Source: CBDHCC01 sp965219235
Lineage (GTDB): Bacteria; Pseudomonadota; Alphaproteobacteria; Sphingomonadales; Sphingomonadaceae
Reading direction: 5' to 3'
Length of the DNA stretch: 64,000 nucleotides
Assembly (NCBI GenBank): GCA_965219235.1
Contig: OZ244721.1
Coordinates: forward strand, 1,550,001-1,614,000
The stretch's first letter is position 1, and the number at the start of each line of letters is the position of its first letter. The position numbers and the translations under genes are program-made. Shown here in pieces: positions 57,542-64,000 of the stretch. The notes under the pieces are model-generated. The model was not told where the DNA came from, ran no database searches, and saw only the letters and a program-made list of their open reading frames with translations.

Positions 57542-58721
57542 GGCCCAGCCGCCCGGCCGCCGCGCGCGGCAGCAGCACCCAGGCCGTGCCGCGCGCCGAC
57601 AGGCCGCCCGCGATGGTCTTGGCGTCCTCGCCCGCGCCCCAGAAGGTGTCGAAGCGGTTGGCCCCCTTGATCGCGCCGCCGGTGTCCTGCGCGACCCACA
57701 CGCCCCGCACGTCGTTCCGGTCGGTCGACAGGACCACGGGCGCGCCCAGCGGCACGAAGCGCGGATCGGCGGCGAGGGACACGCGCGGGGTGACCGGCAG
57801 GCCCAGCGCGCCGAGCGGCCCCGGCCCGGTCAGCTCCCGGAAGAAGACGTAGCTGGCGTTCTCCCGCATCAACGCCGCGCCCCGGACGGGATCCGCGCGC
57901 AGCCAGCCGACGATCCCCGGCATCGACGCCGCGCCGCTCTCGAGCTCGCCGCGCTCGACCAGCAGCCGTCCGATCGCCGTGTAGTCGTGCCCGTTCTGCC
58001 CGGCATAGCCGACCCGCATCACGCCGCCGTCGGACAGGCGCAACCGGCCCGACCCCTGGATCTGCAGGAAGAACACCTCGATCGGATCGGCGCCCCAGGC
58101 GATCTCCAGCCCCCGCCCCGCGAGCGCGCCATCCTCGATCGCGGCGCGGTCGGCGTAGGGAATCAGCGTTCCCCCCTCGACCCGGCCGCGGATGCGCTTG
58201 CCGGCGAGTCCGGCCGAGAAGTCGCCGAGATCGACGTCCACCAGGTCGGGGGGCTTGCCATAGATCGGCACGTCGTAGCCCGGCCGACGGGTGCGCGATC
58301 CGGCGAGTTCGGGTTCGTAATAGCCGGTGGCGAACAGCCGGCCGTCGCCGACCCGCACGGGCACGAAGGCGGCGGCGAAGAAGCGCGCCGCGTCGCCCGC
58401 GCCGGTCCGCTCCGCCTCGGCGCACGCCGCGTCCCAGTCGCCCGCCCGGGTGAGCCCCGACAGGTCCGCGCGGCGGCGCAGGGCGGGGCACGACAGGCGG
58501 AAGGCGGCGAGCGCCGCCGACAGGTCGCCGGTGAGCGGAGCCGGGACGGGCCGGACCCCCGCATCGAGCGCGCGCGTGGCGTCGGGCGTCGCGGCGACGA
58601 CGGCGGGCGGCGGGCCGGATGCGGTGGGCGGGGCCACCACCGCGTCCCCGGGGACGTCGCCGACGCACGCGGCGAGCGCCAGCGACAGGGTCGCGACCGC
58701 CGCCCGGGCCGCCCCCCTCAC
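57528..58721 (-). CDS. mltA: Membrane-bound lytic murein transglycosylase A
   Basis: A 397-residue lipoprotein with signal VRGAARAAVATLSLALAACVG (lipidated Cys near residue 19). The MltA domain shows LFATGYYEPELAGSRTRRPGYDVPIYGKP, FFLQIQGSGRLRLSDGG, YAGQNGHDYTAIGRLL and, in the 3D domain, PLGAPVVLSTDRNDVRGVWVAQDTGGAIKGANRFDTFWGAGEDA with the catalytic Asp of QDTGGAIKG. Cleaves peptidoglycan glycan strands to anhydro-muropeptides. GTG at 58721 is chosen since it begins the signal peptide. Confidence 0.93.
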   Translation of the reverse strand: MRGAARAAVATLSLALAACVGDVPGDAVVAPPTASGPPPAVVAATPDATRALDAGVRPVPAPLTGDLSAALAAFRLSCPALRRRADLSGLTRAGDWDAACAEAERTGAGDAARFFAAAFVPVRVGDGRLFATGYYEPELAGSRTRRPGYDVPIYGKPPDLVDVDLGDFSAGLAGKRIRGRVEGGTLIPYADRAAIEDGALAGRGLEIAWGADPIEVFFLQIQGSGRLRLSDGGVMRVGYAGQNGHDYTAIGRLLVERGELESGAASMPGIVGWLRADPVRGAALMRENASYVFFRELTGPGPLGALGLPVTPRVSLAADPRFVPLGAPVVLSTDRNDVRGVWVAQDTGGAIKGANRFDTFWGAGEDAKTIAGGLSARGTAWVLLPRAAAGRLGRDPG

Positions 58722-58735
58722 GCGCGCGGCCCCGC

Positions 58736-59428
58736 TCAGCGCGCCTCGTCGGTTTCGGTGAGCAGCCAGTTGGGGTCGGCGGAGTCGAGCGACCGTTCGA
58801 AGGTCCACAGGTCGTGCGTCGTGACGGCATCGTCCAGCGATCCCGCGATCACCTCGCCCTCCCCGTTGCGGGTCACCGCCGCGATGGCGGCCTGGAACTG
58901 GACCGTGATCCGCGCCTCGCGGGCGTACAGGCTGGCGGCGGCGACCTTCGCCTCCTCGATGGCGATCAGCCGGTTGTCGAGCCGCTCGCCCGTCGCATCG
59001 CGGGCGGCGATCGCCTCGCTGAAGGACGCCTGCACGTCCTCGCCGGTCAGTTCGGCCAGCGTCTCGCGGTCGCCCGACCAGAACGCCTCCAGCACCATGC
59101 GGTACGCGGCACCCGCGCCCTCCATGAAGCGGTCGAGGTCGAACGAGCGGTCCGCCGCGGCGATCGCCGCCAGCCCGGCCCGGGCGCCATCGGCGATCTC
59201 GTGCTGGCTCGGCGCGCCGCGGCCGCTCGGCAGGACCGGAGCGGCGATCCGCTGGACGTCCGGCTGGCCGGCCGGCTCCTTCACCGGCTCCGCCAGGTCG
59301 GCCCCGTGGCCGGTCTTGCGGCCCAGCACGGAATACAGGCGCAACCCGAGGAACAGGGCGATCATGGCGAGGATGATGACGGCGGTCACGGTGGCACTCT
59401 CCGAACGGGCGTTGTCGCCGTCAGACAT
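58736..59428 (-). CDS. Tim44/TimA-type putative adaptor protein
   Basis: A 230-residue protein with one N-terminal transmembrane helix (TVTAVIILAMIALFLGLRLYSVLG) and a C-terminal Tim44-like domain (FDLDRFMEGAGAAYRMVLEAFWSGDRETLAELTGEDVQASFSEAI...DDAVTTHDLWTFERSLDSADPNWLLTET). The bacterial Tim44-like proteins sit in the inner membrane. It lies upstream of mltA on the same strand with a 14-base gap and next to secB, the usual alphaproteobacterial neighbourhood. Confidence 0.9.
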   Translation of the reverse strand: MSDGDNARSESATVTAVIILAMIALFLGLRLYSVLGRKTGHGADLAEPVKEPAGQPDVQRIAAPVLPSGRGAPSQHEIADGARAGLAAIAAADRSFDLDRFMEGAGAAYRMVLEAFWSGDRETLAELTGEDVQASFSEAIAARDATGERLDNRLIAIEEAKVAAASLYAREARITVQFQAAIAAVTRNGEGEVIAGSLDDAVTTHDLWTFERSLDSADPNWLLTETDEAR

Positions 59429-59554
59429 AGGACGCCCGCGCGCCGCTTACAAATCGGGATCGCCCTCTCCGCCCGGCGACCGATTGCCCCGGCCGGCGCG
59501 GGCTGTTAGGGCGCGCCACCCCTCCCACACCCGAACAGGACGAGCACCCCCGCC

Positions 59555-60076
59555 ATGGCCGACGACGATCTGGGCATCACCCCGACCCCGCCCTTTCCCG
59601 CCGACGCGACGGACATGGGCGCGGACGACCAGCCGCAGGCCGGCGTGATCTCGCAATACGTCAAGGACCTCTCCTTCGAGAACCCCAACGCGCCGGCGAT
59701 CTACAACGCGACGGAGCAGCCGCAGATCGACGTCCAGTTCAACATCGGCGCCTCCACCCTGGGCGAGGACGTCCACGAGGTCGTGCTGAAGATCGACGTC
59801 CACGGCAAATGGGGCGAGCAGACCGGCTTTGTCGTCGACCTGTCCTACGCCGGCCTGTTCGCGCTCCGGAACATCCCCGACGAGCACCTGCAGCCGTTCC
59901 TGCTGGGCGAGGCGCCGCGCATCCTGTTCCCCTTCGCCCGGCGCGTCCTCGCCGACACCGTGCGCGACGGCGGGTTCCAGCCGCTGATGCTGGAGCCGAT
60001 CGACTTCCAGGCCTTGTTCCTCGCCCAGGCGGCGCAGGCGGCCGGCAACGGCAGCGGAGCGGTGGGCCACGCCTGA
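59555..60076 (+). CDS. secB: Protein-export chaperone SecB
   Basis: A 173-residue tetrameric chaperone that keeps preproteins unfolded for SecA. VISQYVKDLSFENPNAPAIYNATEQPQIDVQFNIGA, EVVLKIDVHGKWGEQTGFVVDLSYAGLFALRNIPDEHLQPFLLGEAPRILFPFARRVLADTVRDGGFQPLMLEPIDFQALF match the family end to end. Divergent from the Tim44-like gene. The 126-base intergenic region carries no clear promoter. Confidence 0.96.
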   Translation: MADDDLGITPTPPFPADATDMGADDQPQAGVISQYVKDLSFENPNAPAIYNATEQPQIDVQFNIGASTLGEDVHEVVLKIDVHGKWGEQTGFVVDLSYAGLFALRNIPDEHLQPFLLGEAPRILFPFARRVLADTVRDGGFQPLMLEPIDFQALFLAQAAQAAGNGSGAVGHA

Positions 60077-60100
60077 CGCCCGCCCGGCGGGCGCACCGCG

Positions 60101-61720
60101 ATGAGGCTCGGCCGCGCGCTCGGCTCGATCGGCGGGCTGACGCTGGCGAGCCGGATGCTGGCGCTGGTCCGCGACACGCTGCAGGCGACCTTCGTGGGCG
60201 CGAGCTTCGCGTCCGACGCCTTCCTCATCGCCTTCCGCCTGCCCAACATGTTCCGGCAGCTGTTCGCGGAGGGCGCCTTCTCCGCCGCCTTCATCCCGAT
60301 GTTCAACCGCCGGGTGGCCGAGGGCGGCGGGCTGGACACCGGGCTGGACTTCGCGGAGCGGGTGCTGGCCGTCCTGCTGCCCATCCTCGTGCTGTTCACG
60401 CTCGTCCTGCTGGTCGCCGCCGCCCCGCTCACCTGGGCTCTCGCCGGCGGGTTCGAGGGCGGGGAACCGACGCCGGCGCAGTTCGCCTACGCCGTCGGGC
60501 TGTCGCGCATCACCATCCCCTATCTGCTGCTCATCTCGCTCGTGTCGCTGGTGGGCGGCATCCTGAACTCGCTCCATCGCTTCTGGGTGAATGCGGCCGC
60601 GCCCATCCTGCTCAACGTGGCCATGGTCGCCGCCCTGTGGTTCTTTCACGGCGATGGCCCTTACGAGACGGCGCGCGTGCAGGCGCTGTCGGTGACGGCG
60701 GGCGGCGTGCTTCAGCTCGCCTTCCTGATCTGGGGCGCGCGATCCGCCGGCGTCCGTCTGCGGATCCGGCGGCCGAGGCTCGACCCGGAGGTCAAGCGCC
60801 TGGCCGCCCTCATCGGCCCGGCTGCCCTGGGCGCCGGCGCGGTGCAGGTGAACCTGGCGATCTCCACCGCGCTCGCGGGCAGCCTGCTCGCACCGGGAGC
60901 CATCTCCTACATCTACTACGCCGACCGGCTGAACCAGCTGCCGCTGGGGCTGATCGGCATCGGATTGGGCACGGTGCTGCTGCCCACGCTCTCGCGGATG
61001 CTCGGCGATGGCAAGGACGAGGCGGCGATGCACGTCCAGAACCGCGGCGTGGAGCTGGCGCTGCTGCTCACCCTGCCGGCGACGGTCGCCTTCCTGACCT
61101 CCGCGCTGCCGATCGTGTCGGGCCTGTTCCGCCATGGCGAGTTCACCGCGGCCGACGCGCGCGAGGTCGCCTGGGTGCTCGCCGCCTTCTCCATCGGCCT
61201 GCCCGCCTATGTGCTGATCAAGGTGCTGACACCCGGCTATTACGCGCGGTCGGACACCAAGACGCCGGTGCGCTACGCCACGGTGGCGGTGGGCGTGAAC
61301 ATCGCGGCCAATCTGGTGCTGATCCCCACGATCGGCACGCTCGGCCCCCCACTCGCCACGGCGCTGTCGGCTCTCGTCAACCTGGCGCTCCTGTGGCGCA
61401 CGCTGTGGTCGAGGGGACAGTTCCGCATGGACGCCGTGCTGAGCGCCCGCCTGCCCCGCCTCGCGCTGGCGGCGCTGGTGATGGGCGGCGCGCTGCTGCT
61501 GGTGAACGACTGGGCGCTGGGGCTGATGCACGACCATTGGCTCACACGCGCGGCGGGCCTGGGCGCGCTGGTCGCGGCGGGTCTGGGTGTCTACGCCGTC
61601 GCCTGCTTCGCGTTCGGCGCCTTCCGGCTGTCGGACCTGCGGGAGCTTCGGCGGCCCCGCGTCGCGCTCGATCAGACGGGCGGCAATCCGCCCGCCCCTC
61701 CGGAGAAGGACGCAGCATGA
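60101..61720 (+). CDS. murJ: Lipid II flippase MurJ
   Basis: A 539-residue polytopic protein of the MviN/MurJ family with about 14 helices. Family landmarks: LASRMLALVRDTLQATFVGASFASDAFLIAFRLPNMFRQLFAEGAFSAAFIPMFNR at the N-terminus, NQLPLGLIGIGLGTVLLPTLSRMLGDG in the middle and LIKVLTPGYYARSDTKTPVRYATVAV later. Transports lipid II to the periplasm for peptidoglycan synthesis. It overlaps trpS by four bases. Confidence 0.96.
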   Translation: MRLGRALGSIGGLTLASRMLALVRDTLQATFVGASFASDAFLIAFRLPNMFRQLFAEGAFSAAFIPMFNRRVAEGGGLDTGLDFAERVLAVLLPILVLFTLVLLVAAAPLTWALAGGFEGGEPTPAQFAYAVGLSRITIPYLLLISLVSLVGGILNSLHRFWVNAAAPILLNVAMVAALWFFHGDGPYETARVQALSVTAGGVLQLAFLIWGARSAGVRLRIRRPRLDPEVKRLAALIGPAALGAGAVQVNLAISTALAGSLLAPGAISYIYYADRLNQLPLGLIGIGLGTVLLPTLSRMLGDGKDEAAMHVQNRGVELALLLTLPATVAFLTSALPIVSGLFRHGEFTAADAREVAWVLAAFSIGLPAYVLIKVLTPGYYARSDTKTPVRYATVAVGVNIAANLVLIPTIGTLGPPLATALSALVNLALLWRTLWSRGQFRMDAVLSARLPRLALAALVMGGALLLVNDWALGLMHDHWLTRAAGLGALVAAGLGVYAVACFAFGAFRLSDLRELRRPRVALDQTGGNPPAPPEKDAA

Positions 61721-62742
61721 GGATCGTGTCGGGCATCCAGCCCACCGGCGACCTGCACCTGGGCAACTGGCTGGGCGCGATCCGGCGATGGGTGCGGCTG
61801 CAGGACGAGACGGCGGCGAGCGGGGGTGAGGCGCTCTACTTCCTCGCCGACCTGCACGCCATCACCCTGCCCTTCGACGCGGTCCAGCTCGCGCGCAACA
61901 CCCGCGAGATGGCCGCCGCGCTGATCGCCTGCGGCATCGAACCGACCCGCGCCATCCTGTTCAACCAGGCGCGCGTGCCCGCCCATGCGGAGCTCGCCTG
62001 GCTGTTGTTCTGCACCGCGCGCATGGGTTGGCTGAACCGCATGACGCAGTTCAAGGACAAGGCGGGCAAGGACCGCGGGGGCCAGTCCGTCGGCTTCTTC
62101 GCCTATCCGGTGCTGCAGGCCGCCGACGTGCTGCTCTACGAGGCGACGCACGTGCCGGTGGGCGAGGACCAGAAGCAGCATCTGGAACTCGCCCGCGACA
62201 TCGCCGCCAAGTTCAACGCGGATCGGGGCGTGGAGCTGTTCACGCTGCCCGAACCGCTGATCGGCGCCACGGCGGCGCGCGTCATGTCGCTGCGCGACGG
62301 GCGGGCCAAGATGTCGAAGTCCGATCCGTCGGACATGAGCCGCATCAACCTGACCGACTCCGACGACGCCATCGCGCAGAAGATCCGCAAAGCGCGCACG
62401 GACCCCGAGCCGCTGCCGTCCGAGCTCGCCGGATTGTCGGAACGGCCCGAGGCGCTGAACCTCGTGACCATCCTGGCCGCCGTCGACGGGCGCGACCCGG
62501 CCGCCGTGCTGGCGGAGCACGCCGGCCAGGGCTTCGGCGCGTTCAAGCCGCACCTGGCCGACCGGCTGATCGCGGAGCTGTCGCCGATCCGGGAGCGGAT
62601 GATGGCGCTGAAGGACGACCCGGCGGCGATCGACCGGCTGCTGGAGGACGGGTCGGCGCGCGCCCGCGCGCTGGCCGCGCCGATCCTCGCGCGCGCCTAC
62701 GACGCGACGGGCCTGCAGCGGGGGAGCCTTTCGGCCGGGTAG
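61717..62742 (+). CDS. trpS: Tryptophan--tRNA ligase
   Basis: A 341-residue class I synthetase. HIGH-like motif GIQPTGDLHLGNWLGAIRRW, FLADLHAIT, MTQFKDKAG, QAADVLLYEATHVPVGEDQKQHLELARDIA and KMSKSDPSD (KMSKS) are present. The ATG overlaps the murJ stop (ATGA). A much longer frame exists upstream because of GC content, but the enzyme starts here. Confidence 0.97.
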   Translation: MRIVSGIQPTGDLHLGNWLGAIRRWVRLQDETAASGGEALYFLADLHAITLPFDAVQLARNTREMAAALIACGIEPTRAILFNQARVPAHAELAWLLFCTARMGWLNRMTQFKDKAGKDRGGQSVGFFAYPVLQAADVLLYEATHVPVGEDQKQHLELARDIAAKFNADRGVELFTLPEPLIGATAARVMSLRDGRAKMSKSDPSDMSRINLTDSDDAIAQKIRKARTDPEPLPSELAGLSERPEALNLVTILAAVDGRDPAAVLAEHAGQGFGAFKPHLADRLIAELSPIRERMMALKDDPAAIDRLLEDGSARARALAAPILARAYDATGLQRGSLSAG

Positions 62743-62814
62743 GCGTTCAACATCTGTTCACGGCGAATCGAGCATTTTGCGCGGCAGGTCGCCGTCTTTG
62801 TTCAGGAGTTTGCC

Positions 62815-63495
62815 ATGTCTTCCCGCCTCCCCCGCCGACTGCTCGGCTGGACCGCCCCGCTCGCCGTGTTGAGCCTGGGGGCGTGCGCCACCGGCTTCTC
62901 GTCCGATGTCACCCGCTTCCAGCAGCTGCCCATCCCGCAGGGCCAGACCTTCGCCGTCGTGCCGCTGACGCCCGAACTGGGGGGGCTGGAATTCCAGTCC
63001 TACGCCGACCTGGTCGGCCGCCAGATGGCGCAGGAGGGCTATCGGCCGGCCTCCGACATCGCCACCGCCGACCTGCTGGTCCGCGTGGGCTATTCGATCG
63101 ACACCGGGCGCGAGCGCGTGCGGTCGAGCGGCTTCGGCGCCGACTACGGCTTCGGCTACTCGCCCTTCTACGGCCGGCGCGGCTCTTTCGGCGGCTATGG
63201 CGGCTTCCGACGCTCCGCCTTCTCGTACGGGTTCTACGATCCGTGGGCGTTCGGTCCGGGCTTCAACGACGTCTACAGCTACACGGTCTACACCACCGAG
63301 CTGGAGATGAAGATCGACGACCAGCGCGCGGCGGGCCGCAACGTGTTCGACGGTCGCGCCGAGGCGCTGTCGCGCACGCGCCGCCTGGACCGCGTGGTGC
63401 CCAACCTGGTCGAGGCGATGTTCACCGGCTTTCCGGGCCGGTCCGGCGAGACCGTGCGGATCACGGTCGATCCGCGCATCACCGACCGCGGCTGA
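62815..63495 (+). CDS. DUF4136 lipoprotein
   Basis: A 226-residue lipoprotein with signal RRLLGWTAPLAVLSLGACATG (lipidated Cys near residue 24). The mature part holds the DUF4136 pattern (FAVVPLTPELGGLEFQSYADLVGRQMAQEGYRPA...ADLLVRVGYS), a Gly/Tyr/Phe-rich middle (FGADYGFGYSPFYGRRGSFGGYGGFRRS) and a C-terminal domain ending VETVRITVDP-like (GETVRITVDPRITDRG). Function unknown, likely outer membrane. An upstream CAGGAG serves as ribosome site. Confidence 0.85.
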   Translation: MSSRLPRRLLGWTAPLAVLSLGACATGFSSDVTRFQQLPIPQGQTFAVVPLTPELGGLEFQSYADLVGRQMAQEGYRPASDIATADLLVRVGYSIDTGRERVRSSGFGADYGFGYSPFYGRRGSFGGYGGFRRSAFSYGFYDPWAFGPGFNDVYSYTVYTTELEMKIDDQRAAGRNVFDGRAEALSRTRRLDRVVPNLVEAMFTGFPGRSGETVRITVDPRITDRG

Positions 63496-63528
63496 TCCCG
63501 CGGCGGTGCCCGGCTGAGCGAACCGGCC

Positions 63529-64000
63529 TCAGCCGAGCACCGCCGCCTCCAGCTCGCGGCTCAGCCGGCGGACGTCGGCGTCCAGCTCGGCGTCCTCCGC
63601 CCGCAACCGCTCCACGGTGCGCACCGCGTGCAGCACGGTCGAGTGGTCCCGTCCGAAGCGGCGTCCGATGTCGGGCAGGGAACGCGGGGTCAGCGACTTG
63701 GCCAGATACATCGCGATCTGGCGCGGCCGGGCCACGGCGCGCGCGCGGCGGGTGGACAGCATCTCCTCGCACCCGAGCCGATAGTGGCTCGCGACCCGCT
63801 CCTGGATCTCCTCCACCGTCACGCGCCGCCGCGCGGTCAGCAACATGTCCGCCAGCACGTCGGCGGCGAACGCCGTGCCGACGTCAGCGCCGTTGAGCTC
63901 GGCATAGGCGAGCAGGCGGTTGAGCGCGCCCTCCAGCTCGCGCACCGATCCCGCGACCCGGTCGGCGAGCAGGTCGAGCACCTCGCCGGGCACGCTCGCG
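63529..64000 (-). CDS. dnaA: Chromosomal replication initiator DnaA, C-terminal part (partial)
   Basis: The 3' part of dnaA; the start lies beyond the right edge. What is visible is the end of the AAA domain (GSVRELEGALNRLLAYAELNGADV) and the complete DNA-binding domain IV with the signature FGRDHSTVLHAV and RARAVARPRQIAMYLAKSLTPRSLPDIGRRFG. The origin is not in this window, and dnaA is not next to rpmH here, as is common in alphaproteobacteria. Confidence 0.95.
   Translation of the reverse strand, partial: ASVPGEVLDLLADRVAGSVRELEGALNRLLAYAELNGADVGTAFAADVLADMLLTARRRVTVEEIQERVASHYRLGCEEMLSTRRARAVARPRQIAMYLAKSLTPRSLPDIGRRFGRDHSTVLHAVRTVERLRAEDAELDADVRRLSRELEAAVLG

Noticed and set aside
53939..57670. 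A 1243-codon plus-strand frame crossing DUF559, dapE, GGDEF-EAL and Smr genes
   Set aside because: Same GC effect; it overlaps four good genes and reads as low-complexity Arg/Ala/Gly.

Overview
The window is a GC-rich alphaproteobacterial chromosome segment, most probably from a sphingomonad (Sphingomonas or a close relative). Pointers are the nuoA-nuoB sequences, the order zapA - 6S RNA - 5-formyl-THF cyclo-ligase, the rpmH-rnpA-yidD-yidC-yihA block, a Tim44-like adaptor next to mltA and secB, DUF2842 and the abundance of intergenic palindromes. This assignment comes from recognising gene families by eye; no database search was possible.

Layout. 1-6.1 kb (minus strand): start of the complex I operon (nuoA, nuoB, a small membrane ORF), then efp - DUF302 lipoprotein - inositol phosphatase, two envelope enzymes (M23 peptidase, L,D-transpeptidase) and thiE. 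6.6-11.1 kb: O-methyltransferase, class I aldolase, a MazF-type toxin with a ribbon-helix-helix antitoxin, pgk and gap, so the aldolase and the lower-glycolysis pair are separated by the toxin-antitoxin pair. 11.2-12.8 kb: small coiled-coil ORF, zapA, 6S RNA, fau/ygfA, DUF2842 and tRNA-Asp. 12.9-14.1 kb: AI-2E-type permease. 14.3-21.9 kb: four consecutive genes for exported DUF11-like/Ig-like proteins ending in a 1682-residue protein with a predicted C-terminal outer-membrane barrel; this is the best candidate for an undescribed surface system. 22-30.4 kb: aromatic aminotransferase, cysS, a three-gene stress-type cluster (DUF2382, OmpA, DUF2382), DUF389, class II DAHP synthase and DUF421.

30.42-45.98 kb is an integrated genomic island. 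The host tRNA-Leu(CAA) was cut in its anticodon loop: its 3' half lies at 30373-30418 and its 5' half at 45969-46006, and the two halves fold into a complete tRNA when joined. The island carries its own intact tRNA-Leu(CAA) at 45754-45838. Its integrase is frameshifted. Cargo includes a rearranged IS66 element, an IS3 element, VOC, arginase-family, aspartic protease, RibD/DHFR-like and two F420-reductase-like proteins, a broken CPBP protease, and a LysR-controlled azoreductase/pirin/YceI group. Several island genes are broken, so it looks old and immobile.

46-64 kb returns to core genome: CDF metal exporter, YifB/ComM ATPase, rpmH-rnpA-yidD-yidC-yihA, a glutathione transferase, a DUF559 nuclease-like gene bracketed by palindromes, dapE, a GGDEF-EAL protein, Smr, mltA, a Tim44-like adaptor, secB, murJ, trpS, a DUF4136 lipoprotein and the 3' part of dnaA.
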